Positions 8,178 through 17,234 of a stretch of 64,000 bases of DNA are shown here, one piece after another. Every line of letters starts with the position of its first letter. Position 1 is the stretch's first letter. Made by a program: the position numbers and the translations under genes. The stretch is from Thiosocius sp963736445 (lineage in GTDB: Bacteria; Pseudomonadota; Gammaproteobacteria; Chromatiales; Chromatiaceae), in the NCBI GenBank assembly GCA_963736445.1, contig CAVTOY010000011.1, forward strand, positions 38,302 to 102,301, given 5' to 3'. The notes below the pieces were generated by a model, which made no database searches, had not been told where the DNA came from, and saw only the letters and a program-made list of their open reading frames with translations.

Positions 8178-9530
8178 GTGACCGTGAAACAGCAGACGAT
8201 CAAACACCTCCCTGCCCTGGCCGTGACCAGCGCGCTGTTCGCGCTGGGCGTCGGGCTTACGTCTGCCGGACTGATCACCGGCGGCGCTATCCCGCGGCTT
8301 CTGTCGGGTGATACACAGGCGTCGGCTGCACCGCGGCAAGATGAGGTGCAAACGCCGCAATCCGGCCACCAGGCGCTCAGCGAACTGGAGCGTTCCCTGC
8401 AGCGGCTTTCGGCGCCGAAAACGCACAATGAGCCGCATGATCACCGCGCCAGCCCGGAACGCGTGCAGTGGATGCTGTCCGAATCGAGCGCCGGCCGCAC
8501 TGACCGCTTGGCAGTGGAGACGGGCCCGCGCATCGCGGGTCGGATCGATCGGCCAGCCACGCAGGGCGGCGCCGCGGCGTTCATCGCCAGCGTCGCGGTG
8601 GATCTGACCCGGATCGGGCACGACCTTGGCGTGGCGGCGCCGCGCAAGGACACGCCCAAGATCGGCGTCGCTATGCTGGATACCGCACTGCAGCGCTTCG
8701 ACCGCGTCAGCGGCCCGGTCGCCAGCGACACCTTCGCACGCGTCTATCTGGGACTTTCGGAGATGGTGCCGAAGCTCTCCGACAGCGTCGCCTATCATCA
8801 AAGCGTTCCCAAGGCAGACCTGCGTGCACAAGTCATCGAAGCGCGCACTGCCGCATCGCTCGCGGCGTATCCGACGCTGACGACCGCGGGTCCGCTAACC
8901 ACCCAGATCCACAGGCAGACGATCACGGCACCGCGCCTGTTGGACGAAATGCTGACGGGCGATACCGCAATGCTCGACGCGGCCCCAATGGAGATCGCCG
9001 GCCTTACGGCGCCCGTTGAACAGCTGGCGCTGGGCGCCATGACGGCCGCCCCAAAAGACCTCGGCAGCGCGCTGCCATATGACGAGGCGCAGCTGGCGCT
9101 GGATGACATCGATATCGATGCACTGGGTGATACCGGCCTGGCCAGCCTGGAGTCGCCAGTCGATGCCGAACAGCTACAGGAGACGCGGGCCGGCTTCGTG
9201 CTCGATAACGGCGTCCAGATCGATTTCAACGTCACCCGCCTGACCGTGATCGAAGAACTCGGCCAGCCGGCGTTGAACCTGACGAATATGCCGCAGGGTC
9301 TGAATCAGGCCTCGCTCTCGCGCGTTACGGCCGGCCAGGAGGGCAATACTCGGGTGATGACGCAGACCCAAGGCATGGCCGCATTTTCGGTGGTGCAGAA
9401 CAGTCTCGACAACCAGGCGATCTACGACATCACGACCATCAACGTCGATATCAAGAACCTCGGGCTGCAAAGCCTGGATTTCGTGCCAGAGAGCCTGCGA
9501 TCCGATGCGGTCCCGGCTGTCTTGAAATAG
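8178..9530 (+). CDS. Large exported protein with fibre motif (FapE position)
   Basis: This 450-residue protein starts at GTG and has one N-terminal hydrophobic segment (signal peptide or anchor, residues 11-40). A long middle region has no recognised domain. Near residue 335 comes LDNGVQIDFNVTRLTVIEEL, a beta-hairpin-like stretch, and near 400 comes GMAAFSVVQNSLDNQAIYD, the third copy of the shared operon motif. The gene lies 16 bases after the C39 peptidase gene and before the barrel, the place of FapE in Pseudomonas. It may be an exported accessory or fibre-associated protein. No family was recognised by name and the functional reading rests on context and the shared motif. Confidence 0.85.
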   Translation: MTVKQQTIKHLPALAVTSALFALGVGLTSAGLITGGAIPRLLSGDTQASAAPRQDEVQTPQSGHQALSELERSLQRLSAPKTHNEPHDHRASPERVQWMLSESSAGRTDRLAVETGPRIAGRIDRPATQGGAAAFIASVAVDLTRIGHDLGVAAPRKDTPKIGVAMLDTALQRFDRVSGPVASDTFARVYLGLSEMVPKLSDSVAYHQSVPKADLRAQVIEARTAASLAAYPTLTTAGPLTTQIHRQTITAPRLLDEMLTGDTAMLDAAPMEIAGLTAPVEQLALGAMTAAPKDLGSALPYDEAQLALDDIDIDALGDTGLASLESPVDAEQLQETRAGFVLDNGVQIDFNVTRLTVIEELGQPALNLTNMPQGLNQASLSRVTAGQEGNTRVMTQTQGMAAFSVVQNSLDNQAIYDITTINVDIKNLGLQSLDFVPESLRSDAVPAVLK

Positions 9531-9690
9531 GCCGCGACCCTCTCCCCGGCAGCGCACAAGATGGCCGGCGGGCCCGGGTAAATCTCTCGTACTGGGAAGG
9601 TCCTTCACGAACTTGCCGTCAAGGGCGTTTATAGCGGGTTCGTGCATGGCATCTAATTGAAAAGATGATATATTTCTGTAAAGGACTACG

Positions 9691-11091
9691 TTGCCAAGAA
9701 GTAATATAAAGATGCCTAACAAACCTGTATTGTTTGTCGTCAGCCTGGTGTTAAGCACCTTGGTCGTAGGCGCCGCGGCGCAATCTCAGGGCGATCAATT
9801 CTCCGGCATCAAGCAGCAGCTGACGGCCGAGAAGGAGGCACTCGAATCCGAAGAACTCAAGAAACTGATTGCGATCGAGCGGCAAAAACTGATGCAGCAG
9901 CTCCAGGCCCTGGAGGCGCTGGAGGCGCGGGTTCAGCAGCTCGAAGGCGACAAACCGGCCGCGGCTCCGGCCGGCCAACCGCAGCAACCCAAACCCAAGG
10001 CAGCGCCGGCGGCGGCCGTCGCGGCGAAGACACCCTCAGAGCCCGGTGCGGCATCCACCGGCTCGGTCGGCGAAGCCCAGAAGGAAGAGGCCGAAAAGGA
10101 GCGGGTCAGCGACGCGCGCAAGGTGGCCGCCTTGAGCGACGATGTCCGCGGTATCCTCACGCCACGCGGCACGCTGACGCTCGAGCCGTCCCTGAAGTAC
10201 ACCCAGACGTCTACCGACCGCGTGTTTCTCGAGGGCTTCGGGCCCTTGGTGCTGCCTAGCTTCTTTCTCGGCGTCATCGATATCCGTGAGACCGACCGCA
10301 AGACCTGGATCGCCGCGCTCACGGCGCGCTATGGGGTGACCAACCGCCTGCAGGTCGAGGTCAAAGTGCCCTACGTCTGGCGCGACGACAGCACGCGCTC
10401 GCGACCGATCTCGCAGTCGCTGTTCTCTGACGATGTGTTCGATGCCGACGGCAACGACATCGGCGATGTCGAATTCGCGGTCGACTATCAGATCAACGAC
10501 GGACTGGGTGGGTGGCCGTTCTTTACCGGCAGCCTGCGCGTCAAGACGGACACTGGTACGGATCCTTATAGTGTCGAGACCTTCGATGTGCTCGTGCAAG
10601 ACCCTGACGATCCCAACGGCGGTTGTCTGGAGAATGACGACGGCGAGTGCCTCATCCAGCGCTTTCCGAAGGAACTCGCGACCGGGACCGGCACCTGGAG
10701 TGTTCAGCCCAGCCTCACCTTCCTCTACCCGACCGACCCGGCGGTCTTTTACGGCACCGTCGACTACAGTTTCAACCTGGAGCATGATTTCGGCGGCGAC
10801 ATCGGCAAGATCGACCCAGGCGATGCGCTCGGCCTCAGCGGCGGCATGGGTTTTGGGATCAACGACAGGTCTTCGTTCAGCATCGGCTTCTCGTACAAGC
10901 ACGGATTCGATACCAAGCAAGGGGGCACAAAGTTGAAGGGCTCCGATTATGACATCGGCCAGATGCTGTTCGGTTACTCCTTCCGCATGACACAAGACAC
11001 CAATGTCAACCTGTCGGTGGGGGTCGGTGTGACCGACGATGCCCAGGACTTCGAGCTTAATCTGCGCGTTCCGACGAACTTTGCGCTCTGA
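9691..11091 (+). CDS. FapF-like outer-membrane beta-barrel with N-terminal coiled coil
   Basis: This 466-residue protein has a signal peptide ending AAA-QSQG, then a heptad-rich coiled coil at about residues 35-90 (Leu, Glu, Lys, Gln). An Ala/Pro/Lys linker covers about 90-150. A C-terminal barrel of about 300 residues shows alternating hydrophobic strands and ends in Leu. This order (periplasmic helical segment, linker, barrel) is that of FapF, the trimeric export pore of Fap amyloid. The nearest non-Fap alternative is a COG4313/phenol-pathway-type porin. TTG at 9691 is chosen because AAAGGA lies five bases before it; ATG at 9712 is the alternative. The barrel has a small Cys pair in the region CLENDDGEC, possibly a disulfide in a loop. 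Confidence 0.88.
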   Translation: MPRSNIKMPNKPVLFVVSLVLSTLVVGAAAQSQGDQFSGIKQQLTAEKEALESEELKKLIAIERQKLMQQLQALEALEARVQQLEGDKPAAAPAGQPQQPKPKAAPAAAVAAKTPSEPGAASTGSVGEAQKEEAEKERVSDARKVAALSDDVRGILTPRGTLTLEPSLKYTQTSTDRVFLEGFGPLVLPSFFLGVIDIRETDRKTWIAALTARYGVTNRLQVEVKVPYVWRDDSTRSRPISQSLFSDDVFDADGNDIGDVEFAVDYQINDGLGGWPFFTGSLRVKTDTGTDPYSVETFDVLVQDPDDPNGGCLENDDGECLIQRFPKELATGTGTWSVQPSLTFLYPTDPAVFYGTVDYSFNLEHDFGGDIGKIDPGDALGLSGGMGFGINDRSSFSIGFSYKHGFDTKQGGTKLKGSDYDIGQMLFGYSFRMTQDTNVNLSVGVGVTDDAQDFELNLRVPTNFAL

Positions 11092-11103
11092 GGGCCGCAC
11101 ACA

Positions 11104-11382
11104 ATGAAGAGACATACCTTGGTACTACTGACCGTGGTCGTGGCCGGCTGCGCCGGCACGCAGGAAGGCGGACAGGGGGGCGCAGAGAATCCGTCGGAGT
11201 ACTGCCGTAGTCAGGGCATTGCAGAAGGCACGGACGGCTTCCGCAACTGCGTGAGCAACTACATCCATCAGTACTGTATGTCACAGGGCCTGACCATTGG
11301 TACCGAGGAATACGCCAGCTGCGAGGCCAGCCTGCGCAACGCGAGTTTCCTGCGTCAACAGCTGCAGATGCGCGGTCTGTAG
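11104..11382 (+). CDS. Small Cys-containing lipoprotein
   Basis: This 92-residue protein has a lipoprotein signal peptide with lipobox VAGC at residue 16. The mature part is short, with Cys in EYC, NC, QYC and SC contexts, so two disulfides are possible. It starts 12 bases after the FapF-like stop and is the last gene of the run. Two similar segments (EYCRSQGIAEGTDGFRNC and QYCMSQGLTIGTEEYASC) make it an internal duplication. This pattern recurs in small gammaproteobacterial lipoproteins of unknown role. It may assist the barrel at the outer membrane. Confidence 0.8.
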   Translation: MKRHTLVLLTVVVAGCAGTQEGGQGGAENPSEYCRSQGIAEGTDGFRNCVSNYIHQYCMSQGLTIGTEEYASCEASLRNASFLRQQLQMRGL

Positions 11383-11465
11383 ATCGTATATTCGGGGTGG
11401 TGGTGCGATCAGCGTACCGCACCCGATTCGATAGCGACCAGCGTGCGGTGCGCTACGGCTTGCGC

Positions 11466-11723
11466 TTACGATTTGGTCGAGACCGTCTCCAATAGCCTTT
11501 CCCACCAGTGCGCGGGCTCGATCCCATAGAGCAGATACTGCAGCAAGACGAAGACACCTGCGATTAGCGCGGCGACCAGGAGCAGCAGCGCCAGGCTCGC
11601 CCAGAAGTGGCCGGGTTCCGGTTCGTACTGCACGGCCGGCCGATCCTCTATCGGGTCGGGGTCGGGCGCTCGACCTGATCGCTCGTTCTGCGCCCTTCTC
11701 AGGGAATCAAGTATGCGGGACAT
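11466..11723 (-). CDS. Short GspB-like inner-membrane protein
   Basis: This 85-residue protein opens with MSRILDSLRRAQNER, the signature N-terminus of GspB/ExeB, followed by a linker and one membrane segment at about residues 42-65. Full GspB has a periplasmic C-terminal domain, which is missing here, so this is a mini version or a diverged partner. GspB works with GspA/ExeA to place the type II secretin through the peptidoglycan. The gene follows exeA by 12 bases on the same strand. No type II secretion genes are in the window, so the pair may serve another envelope complex. Confidence 0.75.
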   Translation of the reverse strand: MSRILDSLRRAQNERSGRAPDPDPIEDRPAVQYEPEPGHFWASLALLLLVAALIAGVFVLLQYLLYGIEPAHWWERLLETVSTKS

Positions 11724-11735
11724 TGGGCCTCATCT

Positions 11736-13787
11736 TCAGCTGCCTGATGCAGCCAGTCTGTTCTGCAGCAGGATAAAGGTACGCGGCCCTACGACCCCGT
11801 CAGGCCTCAGGCCCTGCTCGCGCTGGAACTTTTTCACGCGCGCGACCAAGGGTTCGTCGATCACATCACCGCTGGTGGTCTTGCCCTCGATCTGATCGAT
11901 GGCGCGACGCAGCCACAGCGCCGGCGGACCCGTCGTGCCCAAGACAAGATTGCCTTTGAAATCACCCGCCCGGCGCCAGAGCAGTAGAAACTTGCCGTCC
12001 CAAACCTCGCCCAGCGCGGTTGCGGGAATCACGTGTCTGCGGTCGAGCACATCCAGCACCACGCTGTCGGGGCTCGCCTTCATCACCACGGCGTAGGACG
12101 ACACCTCGCCGATGGTCAGATACAGGATCGCTGGCCGATCATAGCGATGCAACCCTGCCAGACCGCTCGCCTCGTTGAGACAGCTGAGGCCCTGTTCCGC
12201 CGCACTCCGACAGAAATCCAGCCCGGGCGACGTATCTTTAACGCCCCACATGGAGAGCAGCTTGCGCTCAGCATAGCGTCGCGTGTAATCGTCGAGCGTC
12301 TGATCGCCGGGCAGCCCCGAGGGGCGACCGTCCATAGCTGGTGATGTTACTGTTTCTGCTTTTTTCGGGACGGCTGCCGCAGATGGTGATGTTACTGACT
12401 GCGGCACCGCTGGCGATATGGGTGACGGCGGCGTCGCTGCGGCGTCGCCCCCGGCAGTGCTGTCCGCCGAGCCCGCTAGGCTATCGCCCGGGACCGCCGG
12501 CGCCTGCTGCATGATAATTGGGGGCTCGACCTCGACCGACGCGGTTTCTGCAGCAGCGGACGCCATCTGGGTATCGGCCGCGATCGGCGTGCGGTCCGCC
12601 GCAGGGGTTTCCAGTGCGGTGTCGAGCCCGTCCTGAGGCGCCGCCGGGTCGGACATCACCACCCCAGACGGGGTTTCCGGCGTCGGCGCTGGTGTGATTG
12701 GGGCCGTGCGCTCCACTGCGGGTATCTCGGGCATCGCCGGCCGCTGGGCCGGTGGTGCAGTGGCAGACTGCGGAGGCGGCGCGTTCGCCGCCGGCGGCCT
12801 CCCGCCTTCGATACCCTGCAGGTCCGCCACACGGCTATCGAACCAGGGACGCACGGCCCCCAGGTTCATCCAGTAGGCCGCGCCGAATGCCACCGCGGCC
12901 AGCATGACGACCGCACCGAACACCATAGCCGCCTTGCCGATCCCGCCGCGTGATGACTCGCCGTTGCCGAGCACGCGCCGTTCGGCGTCCCCGATGATCT
13001 TGGCGTCTATCTTTTCCGCAGAACGCTGGTAGGCACTGAGCAAGGCCTTGTCGCACAGCACATTGATCAGGCGCGGCACGCCCTTGGAGAAGGCATAGAT
13101 CCTGCGGATCGCCGATGCCGTGAACGGGATGTCCTGCGCGCCGGCCACCTCGAGGCGCCGCTCGATGTAGGCACGAGTCTCGCTCTTGTTCAGGGGCCCT
13201 AGGTGAAAACGCGAGGTGATCCGCTGTGACACCTGGAGCAGTTCCGGGCGCTTGAGCATGTCGCGCAGTTCAGGCTGCCCGATCAGGAAGATCTGCAGCA
13301 GCTTGTCGGTATTGCTCTCCAGATTGGTTAGCAGGCGGATCTGCTCGAGCAGCTCGTGGGTGAGATTCTGGGCCTCATCAACGATCAGGATGGTCTTGTG
13401 TCCAACCGCATAGACCTGCAGCAGAAAGCGATTGAGATTGTCGATCAGATTCTTGTTGGAGTCGCGGTTGCCCTCGATCACCAGGTCCAGTTCATCGCAG
13501 ATCGTCAGCAGGAACTCGTTCAGCGTGAGCACCGGATTGAGGATCAGGACAACCTCTGTCTTCGGCGGGAGCCGCTCGAGGAAGGTCCGGCAGATCGTGG
13601 TCTTCCCGGTGCCGACGTCACCGCTCAGCAGGACGAAACCGTTACCGCCACTGGCCGCACCGTAATCGAGATGTTCCAGCGCCGCGCGATGACTCTCGCT
13701 CAGATAGACAAATCGCGGGTCCGGGGTGATCGAAAACGGATGTTCTCTGAGACCGAAGTATTGCTCGTATGCGTACGTGGTGCTCAC
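11736..13787 (-). CDS. exeA: ExeA/GspA-like AAA ATPase with peptidoglycan-binding domain
   Basis: This protein of 683 residues has an N-terminal AAA ATPase (start YEQYFGLREHPFSITPDPRF, Walker A GDVGTGKT, Walker B LIVDEAQN). One membrane segment follows at about residues 285-305, then a long Pro/Ala/Thr linker, and a C-terminal domain of about 180 residues ending in a peptidoglycan-binding repeat (VKKFQREQGLRPDGVVGPRTF). This is the ExeA layout: ATP hydrolysis in the cytoplasm coupled to peptidoglycan remodelling in the periplasm. GTG at 13787 is chosen because AGGA precedes it; a TTG at 13814 would add nine residues. It is cotranscribed with the mini GspB. Confidence 0.92.
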   Translation of the reverse strand: MSTTYAYEQYFGLREHPFSITPDPRFVYLSESHRAALEHLDYGAASGGNGFVLLSGDVGTGKTTICRTFLERLPPKTEVVLILNPVLTLNEFLLTICDELDLVIEGNRDSNKNLIDNLNRFLLQVYAVGHKTILIVDEAQNLTHELLEQIRLLTNLESNTDKLLQIFLIGQPELRDMLKRPELLQVSQRITSRFHLGPLNKSETRAYIERRLEVAGAQDIPFTASAIRRIYAFSKGVPRLINVLCDKALLSAYQRSAEKIDAKIIGDAERRVLGNGESSRGGIGKAAMVFGAVVMLAAVAFGAAYWMNLGAVRPWFDSRVADLQGIEGGRPPAANAPPPQSATAPPAQRPAMPEIPAVERTAPITPAPTPETPSGVVMSDPAAPQDGLDTALETPAADRTPIAADTQMASAAAETASVEVEPPIIMQQAPAVPGDSLAGSADSTAGGDAAATPPSPISPAVPQSVTSPSAAAVPKKAETVTSPAMDGRPSGLPGDQTLDDYTRRYAERKLLSMWGVKDTSPGLDFCRSAAEQGLSCLNEASGLAGLHRYDRPAILYLTIGEVSSYAVVMKASPDSVVLDVLDRRHVIPATALGEVWDGKFLLLWRRAGDFKGNLVLGTTGPPALWLRRAIDQIEGKTTSGDVIDEPLVARVKKFQREQGLRPDGVVGPRTFILLQNRLAASGS

Positions 13788-13991
13788 AAGAATCCTGACT
13801 TCAAGAGACTGCAATCTTGATGATGACGACTACGCATGATTATCGGATCTTGCAGTGGGCATTGTCTAACGCCGCAACACGGCGCCTTCCAGATTTTGCG
13901 TCCAGGGGAATGAAAAGTTTAGTCGAGACGGGCCGTAAATGGCGGAATCCGGCTGCGGCCTAAGCGCCAAGGCCAATACCGCACCCGACCG

Positions 13992-14342
13992 CTACTGTGC
14001 GGCGGCCATGACCTCGCTCAACGCCAGCAGGCCAGCCTGCGAGGGGGCATCGATGTCGATGATCTGCAGACCAGCCCAGTACGCATCCGGCTGATTGGAG
14101 TCGGATCGCCACAGCACCATTAGGCCCGCGGTAAACCGCTTGCTCTGGCCATCGGGGCCGGTCGCACGACACTCCACTTGATAAAGATTTTCTATCTCGA
14201 TAGCGTGCGGCGTCAGCAGCATCAGGCCACCCGGCGATAAATTGACGACTTCGCCCAGCCGGTCGCCGCTGACCTGATCGATCAACTCGGCGCGCCAGCC
14301 CTTGGCATCGAGTGCAATGCGGGTATGCTGTCTCTTTTCCAC
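13992..14342 (-). CDS. PilZ domain protein
   Basis: This is a 116-residue single-domain protein. The c-di-GMP-binding signatures are visible: KRQHTRI near residue 3-9 (RxxxR type) and NLSPGGLML near 39-47 (N-x-S-x-x-G). PilZ proteins bind cyclic di-GMP and pass the signal to motility or secretion partners. It lies 23 bases downstream of the DUF1631 gene on the same strand. DUF1631 genes often stand beside PilZ genes, so the two probably act together. A GGDEF-EAL protein that could supply or remove the ligand is encoded at 47.8-50.8 kb. Confidence 0.92.
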   Translation of the reverse strand: MEKRQHTRIALDAKGWRAELIDQVSGDRLGEVVNLSPGGLMLLTPHAIEIENLYQVECRATGPDGQSKRFTAGLMVLWRSDSNQPDAYWAGLQIIDIDAPSQAGLLALSEVMAAAQ

Positions 14343-14365
14343 GCGGTGTCTCCCAAAGGCCGGCG

Positions 14366-16807
14366 TCAGGTGCGATTTTCGAGGTTTTGCAGGGCACGCC
14401 GCAGGGACGACTCGACGTAAGACGTGCCGGTGGCATGCAGTACGTGCGCGCCCTCCTTGTCGAAACGATTGGCGAGCTCTCGCAGCGGCATGACCAGCGC
14501 CTTGGCGCCCGCCTGATCGACGAACAGGAATCGCTCGGTCTTCGGGTTGAACCAGGAGAGCTTGACGACCTGATCCGCATCTTCGCCCTCACTATGAAAG
14601 GTCACCCAGCTGCCGGGCGGCAGCTGCGGCAGGCGCTTGAGCAGCGACTTGCCGTCCTTGGAGAGCTTGATCTTTGCTGGCGGAATGGCGGATGTCGCGG
14701 CCGGCGCGCTGGCGACATGCGGGATGTCGGTCAGCACGATCTCCTCATCCGGCGAAAACAGCTCGAAGAGCTGTTGCACTTTGCTTTCGTAATGCGGGAT
14801 GGCGTCGCCGAGCCGCTGTCCCAGCTCATCATGCAGGGCCTGTAGGTCGCCATCGTCCGGCCGGGTGCCGGTGGCCAGGCCATCGATGAAGGTGCGCAGT
14901 CGCCTACCCAGCTCCTGGGCGCCCTGCCAGTTGGGGGTGTTGATGTTGCCGTTGCTGCGCAGGTAGAGCAGTGTCAAGTAATCGGTCCAGGGACCGGTCA
15001 TGAAATCCTGATAGCGCTGCGGCGCCGCTGCCGCTGTCAGGAAAGCCTGCGCAATCTGGCCCGCCATCTCGCGCGCCTCTTCCAGCCGCGCCTTGCCTTT
15101 TTCCGTCTCCAGCGTGCGGACTTCGCGCGTCTGCTGACGCTCGGACAGCAGTTGGATATCGGCCGACAGCTCGGCCTCGAGTTGCTCGAACAGCTGCGCG
15201 GAATACTCCCCGGTGTGTGAAATGGAATCGACCACCCACTGCAGTTTGGGATACATGCCACGGGTGAGGTCGCGCTCGTCCACCCAGCGCAACCCCGCCT
15301 CGACCATCTTGTCGAACAGGCGCCGCGCCGGGTGATCCGGATGCCTCAGGAAGCTGCGGTCGCGCACCGCCAGTTTGAGGTAAGGTGTGTGCAGATGGCT
15401 GAGCAGGGCCTTGACGGTATTGGCCAGGCGGTCGTCGTTGAGCATGGCCTCGAACAGCATCCCGACGATGTCAATAGTGTCTTCATCGACATGACTGAGC
15501 TTGTCGTCGCCGACCATCTCCTTGATCCGCTCGCGCTGCGTCGACAGGGCCCTGCGCAGCCTTTCGAGCAGTGTCCTGGAGACGACGACCTGGCGCACAC
15601 CGGTCTCACGCACGCCGGTCTCGGGGAGTGCAGCAAATTGCTGGATCTGTGGGCTATCGATAACCGCCGCCACCGCGACGGGCGGCGCGGGCGATACCGG
15701 GTCGGGACGCAGAGTGGTGGTGCCATCGGGGTTTTGACGCATGCGGCGCGCCGTCAGGAGTTCGCGTATCCGGCCCAGCAATTGATCACCGAGCTCCAGG
15801 CCGCTGTCGCCCGCGAGATCTGCGGTCCCCGCCGCTCCACCGTACCCTGCGTCCCGCGCTCCACCCTGTCCCTCTGTGGCAGTTGCTTGGCTTCCTGTTC
15901 CTACCCCGGCCGCCCTACCCTGCGCCGCCCCGGCAGGGTGCGGCGCACCGCCCGTGGTAGCACTGCCCCGGTGGCCCGCTGCGCCACCCGAGGTGTGGCC
16001 GCCGCCGGCGTATCTCGCGCCGTCAGACCCCGACCGAGCATGCCCCCTGACGCCCTGTGTTGACGCACCTGCCGCGGCCTGGGCATGGCCGATGAAACCA
16101 CCGAAACCGGGGGCGCCGGCTGCGGCGCTGCCCGTCGGCTGCGCCTTACTGGGTCTGGCCTGGCCCGGCTTGATCTTCACTTGGTACTTGAGATTCGGCA
16201 GGATGCCGGCCTGACGCAGCGATTCGTTCAGTTCTTCGTGCCAGGGCGGCGACTTGCGGACCACCTCGCGCTCGAACAGCGTGTAGATCGCCAGCAATAC
16301 CTCACGCTCAACATTCAGCACATGCGCTGAGCGTTCGAACACATCCACCAGTTGATGCGGCCCGGCGGGCACGTCGGCAAATTCCAAGGCCGGCCCACCG
16401 GTCACTACACCCAGGCGCTGCGCCAGGGCGTAATAGAGTTCCTGATGATTTTGTACCGCCTGGTCGGCGATGGTCTGCAGCGCCAGGCTGCGCTCATAGG
16501 CGTCTTTGCTGACCAGGCTCAAGACCTCCGCGCCCGGCGCGTCTTCGCGTTCGGCGGGACGCATGAACTTGAACAGATCGCGGAAGAGGTTCTCGTTGAA
16601 CAGCGATACGACCTGTTCCTGCTTCAACCACAACTCGCGTTTGCCCTCGAAGAAACGGACCTGGATCACGTTGCTCTCGGCCTTCTCGGCATACTCGAGC
16701 ATTACCTCCCCAGCGGATTCGAAAAGGTCTTTCATCATGCCCTGCGCGGCAGGCACGATGTCTCCGCGCCAGGTCGTCAACAGGGCCTTTATTTGTTCCT
16801 TTCTCAC
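14366..16807 (-). CDS. DUF1631 family protein
   Basis: This protein of about 813 residues starts at GTG 16807 (VRKEQIKALL). It has the DUF1631 pattern of helical N-terminal blocks, a low-complexity Gly/Ala/Thr linker in the middle (about residues 235-350), a second helical region, and a C-terminal block WVTFHSEGEDADQVVKLSW ending LRELANRF. DUF1631 proteins are large cytoplasmic proteins of proteobacteria without a firm function. The C-terminal part resembles a PilZ-like beta fold, fitting the PilZ partner next door. The open frame continues upstream to 17008 but the extra residues look non-coding. The linker is unusually long and Gly-rich. Confidence 0.85.
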   Translation of the reverse strand: MRKEQIKALLTTWRGDIVPAAQGMMKDLFESAGEVMLEYAEKAESNVIQVRFFEGKRELWLKQEQVVSLFNENLFRDLFKFMRPAEREDAPGAEVLSLVSKDAYERSLALQTIADQAVQNHQELYYALAQRLGVVTGGPALEFADVPAGPHQLVDVFERSAHVLNVEREVLLAIYTLFEREVVRKSPPWHEELNESLRQAGILPNLKYQVKIKPGQARPSKAQPTGSAAAGAPGFGGFIGHAQAAAGASTQGVRGHARSGSDGARYAGGGHTSGGAAGHRGSATTGGAPHPAGAAQGRAAGVGTGSQATATEGQGGARDAGYGGAAGTADLAGDSGLELGDQLLGRIRELLTARRMRQNPDGTTTLRPDPVSPAPPVAVAAVIDSPQIQQFAALPETGVRETGVRQVVVSRTLLERLRRALSTQRERIKEMVGDDKLSHVDEDTIDIVGMLFEAMLNDDRLANTVKALLSHLHTPYLKLAVRDRSFLRHPDHPARRLFDKMVEAGLRWVDERDLTRGMYPKLQWVVDSISHTGEYSAQLFEQLEAELSADIQLLSERQQTREVRTLETEKGKARLEEAREMAGQIAQAFLTAAAAPQRYQDFMTGPWTDYLTLLYLRSNGNINTPNWQGAQELGRRLRTFIDGLATGTRPDDGDLQALHDELGQRLGDAIPHYESKVQQLFELFSPDEEIVLTDIPHVASAPAATSAIPPAKIKLSKDGKSLLKRLPQLPPGSWVTFHSEGEDADQVVKLSWFNPKTERFLFVDQAGAKALVMPLRELANRFDKEGAHVLHATGTSYVESSLRRALQNLENRT

Positions 16808-17234
16808 GGATTGCGTTGGATCCGAATCACTGCGACAAGTGTAACGATGACAATTTAAAGGGCTGTCGTCCAGAAGCAAACAGGTTGCAGGGTCGGGACA
16901 GATCGGACGGCACCGTGTGAGAGAAATCGCATTGGAACTCGCACCCTGAGATTGGGAAGCAGACTCTGCACTGTACCCAGGCCAGGACGTTTGGCCTTCA
17001 TCAATCATCGGCCGACATCAGGCGCACCTGAACAGGCAATAGAAGTGGTCAGGCCCTTCGGCTACACAACATAGACTCCTTAATCGCCAGAACCTTTTTA
17101 CAAAGGGAGTAGAAGTAGGCTTCTAGGAAGCTAATTTCATTTAAAAAACAGCGTTTTACAAGTTTGGCCCTTTAGTTGCTCGGGATGGTCAAGTAGCCAG
17201 TCTTCGCCGTAACGCAGTACAGAGACAATCTCAC
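16808..17234. other. Intergenic region, no gene seen
   Basis: These 427 bases separate the DUF1631 gene from the DUF4114 gene and must hold both promoters. The stretch 17090-17170 is AT-rich (TTCATTTAAAAAAC region) and is the likely promoter area. No RNA gene or repeat was recognised. Confidence 0.4.

Noticed and set aside
14366..17008. Long plus-strand frames opposite the DUF1631 gene
   Set aside because: They arise from GC-rich codon bias; the minus strand has the recognisable DUF1631 pattern.
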